Origin: Burkholderiaceae bacterium
GTDB taxonomy: Bacteria; Pseudomonadota; Gammaproteobacteria; Burkholderiales; Burkholderiaceae_C
Length of the DNA stretch: 64,000 nucleotides
Assembly: GCA_024235895.1 (NCBI GenBank)
Contig: JACKLM010000002.1
Coordinates: 310,001 to 374,000, forward strand
Direction: 5' to 3'
Shown here one piece after another: positions 28,517-37,329 of the stretch. Position 1 is the first letter of the stretch. Each line of letters opens with the position of its first letter. The notes under the pieces are model-generated. The model did no database searches, was not told where the DNA came from, and was given only the letters and a program-made list of their open reading frames with translations. The translations under genes and the position numbers were made by a program.

Positions 28517-28538
28517 TTGACGTTTACGTCAACGTCAA
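28517..28538 (-). promoter_or_regulatory. LiuR-type operator upstream of liuB
   Basis: A 22-nt imperfect palindrome, TTGACGTTTAC followed by GTCAACGTCAA, differing at one base from the perfect palindrome at 48492-48513. On the promoter strand it is directly preceded by TACAAT, a possible -10 hexamer. Confidence 0.75.
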
Positions 28539-28594
28539 TTGTACGGGGCCAGGTGCGTCGCCCGTCCGCGGCAGACGGCCGCCAGGCGCGACCA

Positions 28595-29200
28595 TCAGAA
28601 CGGCCCCGACGCCAGCCAGCGCTCGATCTGCGGCCGCCGGTCGTTGCCCCAGAACGGCTCGCCGTCGACGACGATCGTCGGCGCGCCGAAGATGCCGGCG
28701 GCGATCGCCTCGTCGTTGGCGCGCTTCAGCCTGGCCTTCCAGGCCGGATCCCCCCACACGGCCTGCGCCGCATCCGCATCGAGGCCGTGCTCGGCCACCA
28801 GCGCGCGCAGCGTGTCCGGCCGGTCGATCGGCAGCCCGCGCGCGAACACCGCGCGCAGCCCGGCACCCGCCCAGCGCGCCGCCGCATCCTCGCCCTCGGT
28901 ATCGTGCAGCCACCAGAACAGGCGCGCGGCATTCTGGGTCGGGATCGGGAACTCGGGCGGCGGCTGGTAGGGCAGGCCCTCGAAGCGCGCCGAGCGTGCG
29001 AAGTCGCGCAACATGTAGTCGCGCTTGATCGGGTAGGCCACCGGCGGCCGCAGTTCGGCGGCCTGGAAGGTCGCGCCCAGCAACATCGCGTGCCGGCGCA
29101 CGGTGCGGCCGTGGCGCGCGGCCACGGCGTCGATCCACTCGTTGGCAATGTAGGAATACGGCGACGAGAAGTCGAACCAGAAGTCGATCGGGGTCTTCAT
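28595..29200 (-). CDS. 2-hydroxychromene-2-carboxylate isomerase-like protein (DsbA/GST-kappa fold)
   Basis: 201 aa of the HCCA isomerase/DsbA superfamily. Conserved points: IDFWFDFSSPYSYIANEW with the Ser that activates glutathione near residue 12-13, PIKRDYMLRDFARSARFEGLPYQPP, and FGAPTIVVDGEPFWGNDR with the cis-Pro loop. No CXXC motif, so it is an isomerase/GST-type enzyme and not a disulfide oxidase. The substrate is unknown; no naphthalene-degradation genes are nearby. The ribosome-binding site is weak. Confidence 0.85.
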   Translation of the reverse strand: MKTPIDFWFDFSSPYSYIANEWIDAVAARHGRTVRRHAMLLGATFQAAELRPPVAYPIKRDYMLRDFARSARFEGLPYQPPPEFPIPTQNAARLFWWLHDTEGEDAAARWAGAGLRAVFARGLPIDRPDTLRALVAEHGLDADAAQAVWGDPAWKARLKRANDEAIAAGIFGAPTIVVDGEPFWGNDRRPQIERWLASGPF

Positions 29201-29269
29201 TCCATGGGGTGTAGCGGCGCGCGGCCATGCCGTCCATCGGGTCGCGCCCGACCCGTAGCATCGGCCCCG

Positions 29270-29899
29270 ATGACGACCGTCGACCTCTTGCTCGCCGCCG
29301 CGGCACTCGCCGTCGCGCTCGCGCTGCGCCCCTGGCGCGCGCTGGGCACCGGCGGGCCGCCCTGGCCCTGGCTGGCGTGGACGCTGGCGATGCCGGCGCT
29401 GTGGGCCGCCGACCGCGCCGCCGGCATGCCGCTGGCGCAGCCCTTGTCGGGGGCCTGCCTGCTGATGCTGATGGCGGGCTGGCCGCTGGCGATGCTGGCG
29501 CTCGTGCCGGTGGCGGCGCTGACGGCGCTGGCTGCGGGGCTGGACGGTGCCGAGGCGCTGCAGCGCGCGGTTTGGCTGGGCGTGGTGCCGGCGACGATCG
29601 CGATGGCGATCGGGTCCGCGATCCGGCGCTGGCTGCCGCGGCACCTGTTCGTCTACATCCTCGGCCGCGGCTTCTTCGCCACCGCGATCGCCGGCAGCGC
29701 CGCCGGCGCGCTCGCGGTCGTGCTGCATGGCGCGCCGCCAGGGGTGCCGGCGGGCGACCTGATGCTGGCGCGCTTCCTGGCCGCCTGGGGCGATGCCTTC
29801 CTGTCCGGAATGATCGCGGCGATCTTCGTCGCCTTCCGCCCGCAGTGGCTCGCGACCTGGGCCGACCGCATCTGGCTGCCGCCGCCAGGGCCGGGCTGA
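29270..29899 (+). CDS. CbiM-like energy-coupling-factor permease homologue
   Basis: 209-aa membrane protein with about six helices. Segments FVYILGRGFFATAIAGSAAGAL and FLAAWGDAFLSGMIAAIFVAFRPQWLATWADR resemble the predicted integral membrane proteins related to CbiM/cobalt-nickel uptake substrate-binding components. No CbiQ or ATPase gene is nearby, so a metal-transport function is only suggested. A plus-strand gene isolated between minus-strand genes. Confidence 0.7.
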   Translation: MTTVDLLLAAAALAVALALRPWRALGTGGPPWPWLAWTLAMPALWAADRAAGMPLAQPLSGACLLMLMAGWPLAMLALVPVAALTALAAGLDGAEALQRAVWLGVVPATIAMAIGSAIRRWLPRHLFVYILGRGFFATAIAGSAAGALAVVLHGAPPGVPAGDLMLARFLAAWGDAFLSGMIAAIFVAFRPQWLATWADRIWLPPPGPG

Positions 29900-29981
29900 A
29901 CACGCCCTCGCGCGCGACGGCCGGGCGCGCGGGCCGTGTCTCCAGGTCGGCGGCGGCGCGCTGCCGGACCGGCCCAGGGGC

Positions 29982-31703
29982 TCAGCGCAGGCGTTGCCGG
30001 GCCGTCTCCGGCCCAGGTCCGGCCGCGGCCCGATCCGCCCATGCCGGCCACTGCGTGGCGTCGATCAGCACCAGCATCTGCCCGCGCCAGAACTGGCGCG
30101 CACGCGCCGCGCGTCCTGCGTCGTCGTCTTGCGGGGGCAGCCGCCACAGCGCGACCCCGTCGGGGTGGGCCTGGAACCAGGCGCCCAGCCCGGTCGGCTC
30201 GACCGCCGCCAGAGGCACGCGCAGGCGACCGGCGAAATCGAAGCTGCCATGGTCGTCGAGGCCGACCCGCGCCAGCGCCACCCCCGCCCGCTGCAGCGTG
30301 CCCAACCGCTCGCCCATCGGGCGCGCGTCGTAGGCGGTGCCGGCGGCGACGAACACACCGGCCTGCAAGCCGGCCACGAACAGCACCGCCGCGCTCGCCA
30401 GCCGCCACGGTGCGCGCGCCGGGAACACGCGAAGCGCGGGCGGCGCCAGCCGTGCGGCGCCGCGCTCGCCCAGCGCCAGCAGCGCGGCCGCGAGCGCGGC
30501 CACGGCAGCCCACCACGGCAGCCCGCTCAGCCACGGTGCGGCGCCCACGCGTCCGGCCCACGCCGGCGCGCCGAGCACGGCGACGCCGACCAGGGCCATC
30601 GACGCCGCCGCCGGCCATGCACCCTGGCCTTGCCGTGGCGGACACCGCCCGAGGCCGCGCGCCAGCAGCAGTGCCGCCGCCGGCAACAGCGGCAGCAGGT
30701 ATTGCGCCTGCTTGCCGCTGATCAGCGACAGGGCGACGAACGTGCTGCCGATCCAGGCCACGAGCAGCCGCACCCCGGCGTCGCGCGGCCCGGCCGCGAG
30801 CGCTCTGCCGGCGCGCCATCCCGCGGGCCAGAGCAGCCACGGGAAGGCCACCGCAGGCAGCACCGGCAGGTACCACCACCAGGGCCTGGCGTGCGCGAAC
30901 GCCTCGACCAGCCGCCCGCTGGTCTGGCCCCAGAGGATCGCGTCGCGATAGGCCTCGCCGCCGCGCATCCCGGCTGGGGCCGCCCACGCCAGCGCGATCG
31001 CGGCACCGGCGGCGATCGCCGCGGCGAGCCCCACCGACCAGCGGGCCCCATCGACGCGCGCCGGGGCCCACCATCGCACCGACAGCATCAGCGGCAGCAG
31101 GTGAAGCAGCACCACCGGCCCCTTGGTCAGCAGGCCGCCGCCGATCGCCAGCGCGACCAGCGCCCAGCCACGATGCCGCGCGGCGGGGAGCGCCGTCGCC
31201 GCGGACCACAGCCCCGCGACGCCCAGCAGCACGAAGACCGCCAGCAGGATGTCGAACATCGTCGCCGTCGACATCAGCAGCCACAGCGCGCTGGCGAACA
31301 GCATCACCGCGGCGCGCGCGGGCACGCCTGCATCGTCCGGCCAGAGCCGCCCCGCCAGCCTGACGACAAGCCCGATCGCCGCCAGCGACGCCAGCGGCGA
31401 GATCAGCCGCGGCCACCACTCGACGACGCCGAAGACCGCCCAGCCCGCGTGGATCAGCCAGAACAGCAGCGGCGGCTTGTGGCTGTAGGGCGCACCGGCC
31501 AGCCAGGGCAGCACGAAATCGCCGCGCTGCCACATCTGCCAGGCCACGGCGACGTAGCGCGTCTCGTCCAGCGGCGCCAGCGAGCGCGTCGCCAGCGAGG
31601 CGCCGACGGCCAGCGCCCAGGCAGTGGCCAGCCACAGCGCGAGGCGGCGGTCCGCGGCCACGCGGGGCATCGGCAGCAGGGTCGGGACAGCGTGCACAGG
31701 CAT
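29982..31703 (-). CDS. ArnT/PMT-like membrane glycosyltransferase (GT83/GT39 type)
   Basis: 573 aa from the ATG at 31703. About 12 hydrophobic helices; the N-terminal luminal loop has the catalytic-type acidic pair in LAPLDETRYVAVAWQMWQRGDFVLPWL followed by GAPYSHKPPLLFWLIHAGW, the pattern of ArnT-like lipid-linked sugar transferases. It could add aminoarabinose or another sugar to lipid A or glycolipids; no arn genes are linked, so the substrate stays open. It begins 53 nt after trkH, same strand. Start uncertain (31670 also possible). Confidence 0.85.
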   Translation of the reverse strand: MPVHAVPTLLPMPRVAADRRLALWLATAWALAVGASLATRSLAPLDETRYVAVAWQMWQRGDFVLPWLAGAPYSHKPPLLFWLIHAGWAVFGVVEWWPRLISPLASLAAIGLVVRLAGRLWPDDAGVPARAAVMLFASALWLLMSTATMFDILLAVFVLLGVAGLWSAATALPAARHRGWALVALAIGGGLLTKGPVVLLHLLPLMLSVRWWAPARVDGARWSVGLAAAIAAGAAIALAWAAPAGMRGGEAYRDAILWGQTSGRLVEAFAHARPWWWYLPVLPAVAFPWLLWPAGWRAGRALAAGPRDAGVRLLVAWIGSTFVALSLISGKQAQYLLPLLPAAALLLARGLGRCPPRQGQGAWPAAASMALVGVAVLGAPAWAGRVGAAPWLSGLPWWAAVAALAAALLALGERGAARLAPPALRVFPARAPWRLASAAVLFVAGLQAGVFVAAGTAYDARPMGERLGTLQRAGVALARVGLDDHGSFDFAGRLRVPLAAVEPTGLGAWFQAHPDGVALWRLPPQDDDAGRAARARQFWRGQMLVLIDATQWPAWADRAAAGPGPETARQRLR

Positions 31704-31756
31704 CGATGCTGCCTGCCGCAGGTGAAGCCCAGATGAAGCGCGGCCGCGGCCGCCGT

Positions 31757-33211
31757 TCAGCGACGCCAGAACTGCGGCGTCAGCAGCACCATCACGGCCA
31801 GCAGCTCGACCCGGCCGACCATCATCCCGAAGCTCAGCACCCAGGTCTGGAAGTCGCTCAGCCCGCCGTAGTTCGACGCCGGGCCGACGCCGCCCAACCC
31901 GGGGCCGATGTTGTTGACGCAGGCGATCACGGCGGTGAACGCGGTCACGACGTCCAGCCCGCTGAACAGCAGCAGCATCGTCAGCGTCACCAGCGTCGCG
32001 CCATACAGCATCATGAACGCGATCACGTTGGCCATCGTGCGCGCGTCGATCACCTGCCCGCCCAGCACCACCGGGTTGACGGCGCTCGGGTGGACGATGC
32101 GCACCAGCTCGCGCTGCGCCTGCCGCAGCAGCAGCAGCATGCGCATCATCTTGATGCCGCCGCCGGTGGAGCCGCCGCAGCTCGCGAAGCAGCCCAGCAG
32201 CAGCACCAGCAGCGCGGCGAACATCGGCCACTGTGCGTAGTCCTGGGTCGAATAGCCGGTCGTCGTGCCGACCGAGACGACGTGGAACACGCTGTGCCGC
32301 AGCGCCGTCCAGTAGCTGTCGTAGCTGCCCTGGGCCCAGATGTAGACCGACACCAGCAGCGTCGCCGCCGCCATCACGGCGGCGAAGGCGCGCGCCTCGG
32401 CGTTGCGCCAGATCACGCGCAGCGATCGCCGCTGCCAGGCGACGAAGTACAGCGCGAAGCTGACGCCGGCCAGCAGCATGAAGATCACCGCCACCGCCTC
32501 GATGCGCGGCGAATCCCAGTAGCCGAAGCTCGCATCGTGCGACGACAGGCCCGCCAGCCCCATCGTCGTGCACATGTGCATGAAGGCGTCGGCCCAGCTC
32601 ATGCCGGCCCAGCGGTAGGCGAAGAAGCAGGCCGTGCAGCCGATCGCGTAGACGGTCCACAGCCCGCGCGCGGTCTCGGCGATGCGCGGCGTCAGCCGCG
32701 TGTCCTTCATCGGGCCGGTCATCTCGGTCTTGAACAGCTGCGCACCGCCGACCCCCAGCAGCGGCAGGATCGCCACCGCCAGCACGACGATCCCCAGCCC
32801 GCCGACGAGCTGCAGGAAGCAGCGCCACACGTTGATCGACAGCGGCAGCCCGTCCAGCCCGCTGAGCACGGTGGCGCCGGTGGCGGTGAAGCCCGACATG
32901 GCCTCGAAATAGGCGTCGGTGACGCTGATGCCGGGCACGCCGAGCACGAGCGGGATGGCGGCGAAGGTCGGCATCAGCAGCCACACCATGCCCACCAGCA
33001 GGAAGCCGTCGCGCGGCTGCAGCTCGCGCCGGAAGCGGCGCGTCGCCAGGCTCATCGCCACGCCCGCGACCGCGGTCACCGTGATGCCGGCGATGAAGGC
33101 ATCTTCGGCCGGGTCGTGCCCGTGCAGCGCGAACGCCAGCGGCACCCCCATCATCAGCGCGAACAGGACGACCAGGCGCCCGACCAGGGCGACGACGGCG
33201 AGAAACGGCAT
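31757..33211 (-). CDS. trkH: Potassium uptake protein TrkH
   Basis: Channel-like subunit of the Trk K+ transporter, 484 aa with about ten helices in four M1-P-M2-type repeats. Pore loops include FEAMSGFTATGATVL, TTMGLAGLSSHD, VVSVGTTTGYSTQDY and VIACVNNIGPGLGGVG, each carrying the selectivity-filter Gly region; CGGSTGGGIKMMR is also typical. TrkA, its NAD/ATP-binding gate, is encoded 16 nt upstream. Confidence 0.96.
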   Translation of the reverse strand: MPFLAVVALVGRLVVLFALMMGVPLAFALHGHDPAEDAFIAGITVTAVAGVAMSLATRRFRRELQPRDGFLLVGMVWLLMPTFAAIPLVLGVPGISVTDAYFEAMSGFTATGATVLSGLDGLPLSINVWRCFLQLVGGLGIVVLAVAILPLLGVGGAQLFKTEMTGPMKDTRLTPRIAETARGLWTVYAIGCTACFFAYRWAGMSWADAFMHMCTTMGLAGLSSHDASFGYWDSPRIEAVAVIFMLLAGVSFALYFVAWQRRSLRVIWRNAEARAFAAVMAAATLLVSVYIWAQGSYDSYWTALRHSVFHVVSVGTTTGYSTQDYAQWPMFAALLVLLLGCFASCGGSTGGGIKMMRMLLLLRQAQRELVRIVHPSAVNPVVLGGQVIDARTMANVIAFMMLYGATLVTLTMLLLFSGLDVVTAFTAVIACVNNIGPGLGGVGPASNYGGLSDFQTWVLSFGMMVGRVELLAVMVLLTPQFWRR

Positions 33212-33227
33212 CGCGGCGTCAGCGGGG

Positions 33228-34652
33228 CTAGAAGAACATCGCCCCGACCTGGAACAGCTTCTCGACCTGGCGCACCATGCGCCGGCGCGGCACGAAGACG
33301 ATCACATGGTCGTCGCTCTCGACCACCGTGTCGTGGTGCGGGATGACGACCTCGCGCCCGGGCGTGCCGTCGGCGCCGGGGATGTCGCGCACGATCGCGC
33401 CGATCTGCGAGCCGGCCGGCAACGCGATCTCGTCGATGCGCCGGCCGACGACGCGCGAGCTCTTGCGGTCACCGCGCGCGATCACCTCGAGCACCTCGGC
33501 GGCCCCGCGGCGCAGGCTGTAGACCGCGGCGACGTCGCCGCGGCGCACGTGCGCGAGCAACTCGCCGATCACCGTCTGCGACGGCGAGATCGCGATGTCG
33601 ATCTGGGTGCCGGTGCCCTGCACGAGGTCGGCGTAGGCCTTGCGATTGATCAGCGCCAGCACGCGGTGCGCGCCCATGCGCTTGGCCAGCAGGCAGGACA
33701 TGATGTTGTCCTCGTCGTCGCTGGTCAGCGCGAGGAACAGGTCGCAGTCCTGCACGTTCTCGGACTCGAGCAGGTCCTCGTCGGTGCTGTCGCCGTGCAG
33801 CACGAGCACGCTGTCGGGCAGCTGCGTCGTCAGGTATTCGCAGCGCCGCGGGTCGGCCTCGATGATCTTGAGCTGGACCTGGCGCGCGATCTGGCGCGCC
33901 AGCCGCAACCCGACTCGGCCGCCGCCGGCGACGATCACGCGCTTGACCGGGTCGTCGCGCTTGCGCATCGCGTCCAGCACGCGGCGGATGTGCTCGCCGG
34001 CCGCCAGCACGAAGACCTCGTCGCCCGCCTCGATGCGCGTGCTGCCGTCGCAGAAGACCTGGCGGTCCATGCCCATCAGGTCGCGCCGGTAGATGGCGAC
34101 GATGCGCATCGGCACGTCGGGCACGAGCTTGGGCAGCTCGGAGATCACGTGGTCGACCAGCGGCCCGCCGTGCACCGCGCGCACCGCGATCATGCTGACC
34201 CGGTTGTGCATGAACTCCAGCACCTGCAGCGCCTCGGGGAACTCGATCAGCTTGCGGATGTAGCGTGTCAGGCTCTCCTCCGGGCAGATGATCTCGTCGA
34301 CCGCGAGGCCCTCCTTGCTCATCAGCGCGCTGCCCTCGGTGAACTCGGGGCTGCGCACGCGCGCGATGCGCGTCGGGGTGCCGAACTTCTGGTGCGCGAT
34401 CTTGCACGCGACGAGGTTGGTCTCGTCCAGCGGCGCGCAGGCGATCAGCATGTCGGCGTCCTCGGCACCGGCCTCCTTGAGCACCGAAGGCTGGATGCCG
34501 TTGCCGACGACGCCGCGCAGGTCCAGCCGGTCCTGCAACTGCGCCAGCCGCACCGGGTCGACGTCGATGACGGTGATGTCGTTGCGCTCCGAGACCAGGC
34601 TCTCGGCCACGCTCTCGCCGACCCGGCCGGCGCCGAGGATCAGGATCTTCAT
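33228..34652 (-). CDS. trkA: Trk potassium transporter NAD-binding protein TrkA
   Basis: 474-aa cytosolic gating subunit with two RCK_N/RCK_C pairs. The first Rossmann motif is ILGAGRVGESVAESL, the second is VIVAGGGRVGLRLARQI near residue 235. RCK_C segments include RVVGRRIDEIALPAGSQIGAIVR near the end. Operon order is DUF3482 GTPase, trkA, trkH, with 9-nt and 16-nt gaps. Confidence 0.96.
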   Translation of the reverse strand: MKILILGAGRVGESVAESLVSERNDITVIDVDPVRLAQLQDRLDLRGVVGNGIQPSVLKEAGAEDADMLIACAPLDETNLVACKIAHQKFGTPTRIARVRSPEFTEGSALMSKEGLAVDEIICPEESLTRYIRKLIEFPEALQVLEFMHNRVSMIAVRAVHGGPLVDHVISELPKLVPDVPMRIVAIYRRDLMGMDRQVFCDGSTRIEAGDEVFVLAAGEHIRRVLDAMRKRDDPVKRVIVAGGGRVGLRLARQIARQVQLKIIEADPRRCEYLTTQLPDSVLVLHGDSTDEDLLESENVQDCDLFLALTSDDEDNIMSCLLAKRMGAHRVLALINRKAYADLVQGTGTQIDIAISPSQTVIGELLAHVRRGDVAAVYSLRRGAAEVLEVIARGDRKSSRVVGRRIDEIALPAGSQIGAIVRDIPGADGTPGREVVIPHHDTVVESDDHVIVFVPRRRMVRQVEKLFQVGAMFF

Positions 34653-34661
34653 GGCGGGCGA

Positions 34662-36359
34662 TTATGGTGCGCGGTCGGCGGCGCGCGGGGCCGGCGGTGC
34701 GGCGGCCTCCGGGTCCTGCATGGCCTCAAAGGCTTCGGATGCGGATTCGGCGGCCTGCGGGTAGAGCCGCTGCAGCGCCGCGCGCGTGGCGATGCCGAGC
34801 CGCGGATGCAGGGCTCGCGCCAGCGCCGACGTATCCGCCGCATCGGCCGCGTCCTCCGACTCCGCGGGCGGATCCGGCTCGGCCGCGTCGCCCGGCTGCG
34901 CACACAGGCGCTCGTCCCCGGGCCGGGCGCGCGGCGGCTCGTCGCGCACCGGTGCACGCGATCGCGCGGCCTGCCACGCCGCCGCCAGCGCGTCGCGCTG
35001 CGGCACCAGGGCCTGGGCGACCACCTCGCGCCAGTGCGGTGGCGACTCGCCGGCGGCCCAGTCGCCGCGGCCGCGGCCGAAGTGCGCGACCGCGAGGTAG
35101 CGCAGCAGCGCGGCGTCGGCCATCGCGTGCAGCGCCTCGTCGCTCCAGGCGACGCGGCCGCTGCCCGCCCCGCGCACGAGGTTGACCGCACGCGCCGCGC
35201 CGGCGGCCCCCAGCGCACCCAGGATGCCGCCGGCGAGCAGCCCGCCGCCCAGCGTCAGGCCGCCGGTGGCGAGGTCCGCCTTCAGCCCCGCGAGCGCGCC
35301 GCTGACCAGCCCGCCGAGCACCGCCGCGCGCCCCTCGTCGACCGGCAGCCGGGTGTCGTAGTGCGCCGCGACGCGTGCCAGCACCTGCGCCAGCACGTCG
35401 CCGTCGGCCCGCCCCTGCAGCCCGTGCAGCGCGATCAGCGCCGCGGTGCCGTCGCGCACCTCCTGGTCCAGTCGCGCGGCCAGCGCCTGCTGCGCGAGCG
35501 TGGCGGGGTCCTCGCCCGGCCGGCCGATCCCGGCCGCCGCGACCAGACGGCGCACCGCCTCGCGCAGCCGGCCGCCGTTGGCCAGCGCCTCGCGAGCGAG
35601 CGCGCTGCGCGCCAGCCCCTGGGCGAGCAGCCGCATCGACGCGTCGAAGCGCGCCTCGCGCTCGGCCGTCCAGGCCGCGCGCAGCCGGCGCATGCGCGCC
35701 GCGAGCCCGGCCCGGGCCTCGTCGCCGGCAGGCGCCGCGAGCGCGGACTCGACCGCGCGCCACAGCATCGCTTCCTGGACCCAGCAGCGCGCGAAGGCAT
35801 CCATCGCCAGCACCGCGCGCACGCGCGGCCGGCCCGCCAGCGCGCTGCGCCAGCGACCGACCTCGGCCGCCTCCTCGGCCGCCGGACGCGGCGCGCCGAG
35901 CTGGTTGAGCAGCACGACGACCGGCTTGCCGACCCAGTCGAGCAGGTCCATCTCCGGGCCGACATAGCCGGCCGCCTGGGGCGACTCGGCCGCGTTGACG
36001 AGGTACAGCACGACGTCGGCGTGCTCGCGCACCGCGCGCAGCGCCTGCTGGCTGGACCAGAACGCGCGGTCGGCGACGCGGTCCCAGACCTGGGCCAGAA
36101 ACCAGCCCAGCGGCTTGTCGGCGCCGCGCAGCCGGCGCACCAGGCGCGCGCTGTCGCCGAAGCCGGGGGTGTCCCACAGCGTGAGCGTCTCGCCCCCGGG
36201 CGTGCTCACGAGTACGTGCGCGTCGGCGAATTCGGTCACGTGCGGTGCGTCGCGCACCTCGCCGACGTCACGCCCGAGCAGCGTGCGCGCCAGCGTCGTC
36301 TTGCCGATATTGGTGTGGCTGACGAGGGCGAGCGACAGGGTGGATTCGGTCGGGGGCAC
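34662..36359 (-). CDS. DUF3482 GTPase-like membrane-associated protein
   Basis: 565 aa. The N-terminal G domain has a P-loop variant SHTNIGKTTL (residues 14-23), whose first position is Ser and not the usual Gly, and G3 WDTPGFGD (62-69). The G4 motif is degenerate (VVLLNQLG). A glycine/alanine-rich hydrophobic segment (ATGGLTLGGGLLAGGILGALGAAGAARAV, split here only for description: about residues 355-385) follows. The family (DUF3482) normally follows a DUF2868 gene; here DUF2868 lies 3.3 kb away. It is first of the trkA-trkH operon. Function unknown. Confidence 0.88.
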   Translation of the reverse strand: MPPTESTLSLALVSHTNIGKTTLARTLLGRDVGEVRDAPHVTEFADAHVLVSTPGGETLTLWDTPGFGDSARLVRRLRGADKPLGWFLAQVWDRVADRAFWSSQQALRAVREHADVVLYLVNAAESPQAAGYVGPEMDLLDWVGKPVVVLLNQLGAPRPAAEEAAEVGRWRSALAGRPRVRAVLAMDAFARCWVQEAMLWRAVESALAAPAGDEARAGLAARMRRLRAAWTAEREARFDASMRLLAQGLARSALAREALANGGRLREAVRRLVAAAGIGRPGEDPATLAQQALAARLDQEVRDGTAALIALHGLQGRADGDVLAQVLARVAAHYDTRLPVDEGRAAVLGGLVSGALAGLKADLATGGLTLGGGLLAGGILGALGAAGAARAVNLVRGAGSGRVAWSDEALHAMADAALLRYLAVAHFGRGRGDWAAGESPPHWREVVAQALVPQRDALAAAWQAARSRAPVRDEPPRARPGDERLCAQPGDAAEPDPPAESEDAADAADTSALARALHPRLGIATRAALQRLYPQAAESASEAFEAMQDPEAAAPPAPRAADRAP

Positions 36360-36530
36360 GGGCGGCGGCGGCGAATCGGCTTCGGGAGGGGCAATGTAGC
36401 CGGGGATGGGTGGCTCGGGCGCGCTCGGCTCTGACAGCGCTTCGACGCGGGAGCAAGATCGCGGCCGGCCGACGATCCACGTCAGTGGCGACGGGTGTCG
36501 GCCGAGCTTGTCGTGTGGGCCTGCGGCCCC

Positions 36531-36594
36531 GCGCCCCTATCCGGGTACGGGCGCAAGATCGCGCCACTGGCCGGATAGGGGCGCGCAATTGCGC
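36531..36594. repeat. Nested perfect inverted repeats in the intergenic region before higBA
   Basis: GCGCCCCTATCCGG (36531-36544) and CCGGATAGGGGCGC (36571-36584) are perfect 14-bp inverted copies 26 nt apart. Inside are GGCGC/GCGCC arms (36550-36554, 36561-36565), and next to it the palindrome GCGCAATTGCGC (36583-36594). The rest of the 36360-36688 gap (329 nt) shows only the higBA promoter. Confidence 0.75.
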
Positions 36595-36654
36595 CCGAGA
36601 ACACGTACGCCGCCAAAGCGCCTGCTGTAGCCGTTCGGCCTCACATACACCATG

Positions 36655-36683
36655 TTGACGACTATCCGCCCGAGGCGTATAGT
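36655..36683 (+). promoter_or_regulatory. Sigma-70 promoter of higBA with overlapping dyad
   Basis: TTGACG (36655-36660), a 17-nt spacer, and TATAGT (36678-36683), the best promoter match in the window. GACTAT (36659-36664) and ATAGTC (36679-36684) form a dyad spanning both hexamers, as expected for an autorepressed toxin-antitoxin promoter. The predicted start site (about 36690) coincides with the ATG of higB. Confidence 0.7.
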
Positions 36684-36688
36684 CAACC

Positions 36689-37000
36689 ATGCTCACAGTC
36701 GTCGAAAGCCCGATCTTCCAACGCCTGTGGCCCCGGTACCGGGACGAAGAAGAACGCGGCGAGTTCGCTGCATTCATTGCAGCGAACTCGGAAGCTGGGG
36801 CGGTGATCCGGGGCTCAGGTGGGGTACGGAAGGTACGCTGGGCGCGGGAAGGAACTGGAAAGTCGTCGGGAGTTCGGATCGTCTACCTCACACGAAATGA
36901 ACTCGGCGAGGTCTACCTCCTGACTCTGTATGCCAAGTCTGAGACATCAAGCATCGCTGCTGCCACCTTGAAGGAGATTCGCCGTGCCCTCGAAACCTAA
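36689..37000 (+). CDS. higB: RelE/HigB-type toxin
   Basis: 103 aa. MLTVVESPIFQRLWPRY, the basic segment GVRKVRWAREGTGKSSGVRIVYLTRN, and EVYLLTLYAKSETSSI fit the HigB/RelE mRNA-interferase fold (a catalytic beta-sheet with Arg/Lys and a C-terminal aromatic-Ala-Lys). Toxin first and antitoxin second, with a 17-nt overlap, is the HigBA order. There is no Shine-Dalgarno at normal spacing; with the promoter at 36655-36683 the message may be leaderless. Base and codon use are less GC-biased than in flanking genes, suggesting transfer. Confidence 0.9.
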   Translation: MLTVVESPIFQRLWPRYRDEEERGEFAAFIAANSEAGAVIRGSGGVRKVRWAREGTGKSSGVRIVYLTRNELGEVYLLTLYAKSETSSIAAATLKEIRRALET

Positions 37001-37298
37001 GAAACTCAGTCCGGCGGAGATCGGCGCTTTTGAAGCCACCCGAGACATTGGGGCGGAGATCCTTCAGTCGATCAAGGACATGAAGGCCGGCAAGGGCAAG
37101 GTCGTTGTTCCTGCCGCAGTTGAAGCCCGTGAGGCCACTGGCCTTTCGCAGTCTCAGTTCGCCAGCCTTCTTGGCGTGTCTGTCCGCACACTCCAAGGCT
37201 GGGAGCAGGGGCGTAAACAGCCGAGCGGTGCCGCAAGAACTCTCTTGGCCATTGCTCGAACCAACCCGAAGGCAGTTCTGGCGGTCTCGTCGCAGTAG
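36984..37298 (+). CDS. higA: HigA-type helix-turn-helix antitoxin
   Basis: 104 aa starting at a GTG (36984) with AAGGAG 7 nt upstream. The C-terminal XRE-type helix-turn-helix is TGLSQSQFASLLGVSVRTLQGWEQGRK, seen in HigA-like antitoxins that bind their own promoter. The N-terminal part (SPAEIGAFEATRDIGAEILQSIKDMKAGK) likely holds the toxin. It overlaps higB by 17 nt. Probably represses the 36655-36683 promoter through the dyad there. Confidence 0.9.
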   Translation: MPSKPKKLSPAEIGAFEATRDIGAEILQSIKDMKAGKGKVVVPAAVEAREATGLSQSQFASLLGVSVRTLQGWEQGRKQPSGAARTLLAIARTNPKAVLAVSSQ

Positions 37299-37329
37299 TG
37301 CGCTGGCGCAGTGAGGCCGAACCCTTCGG

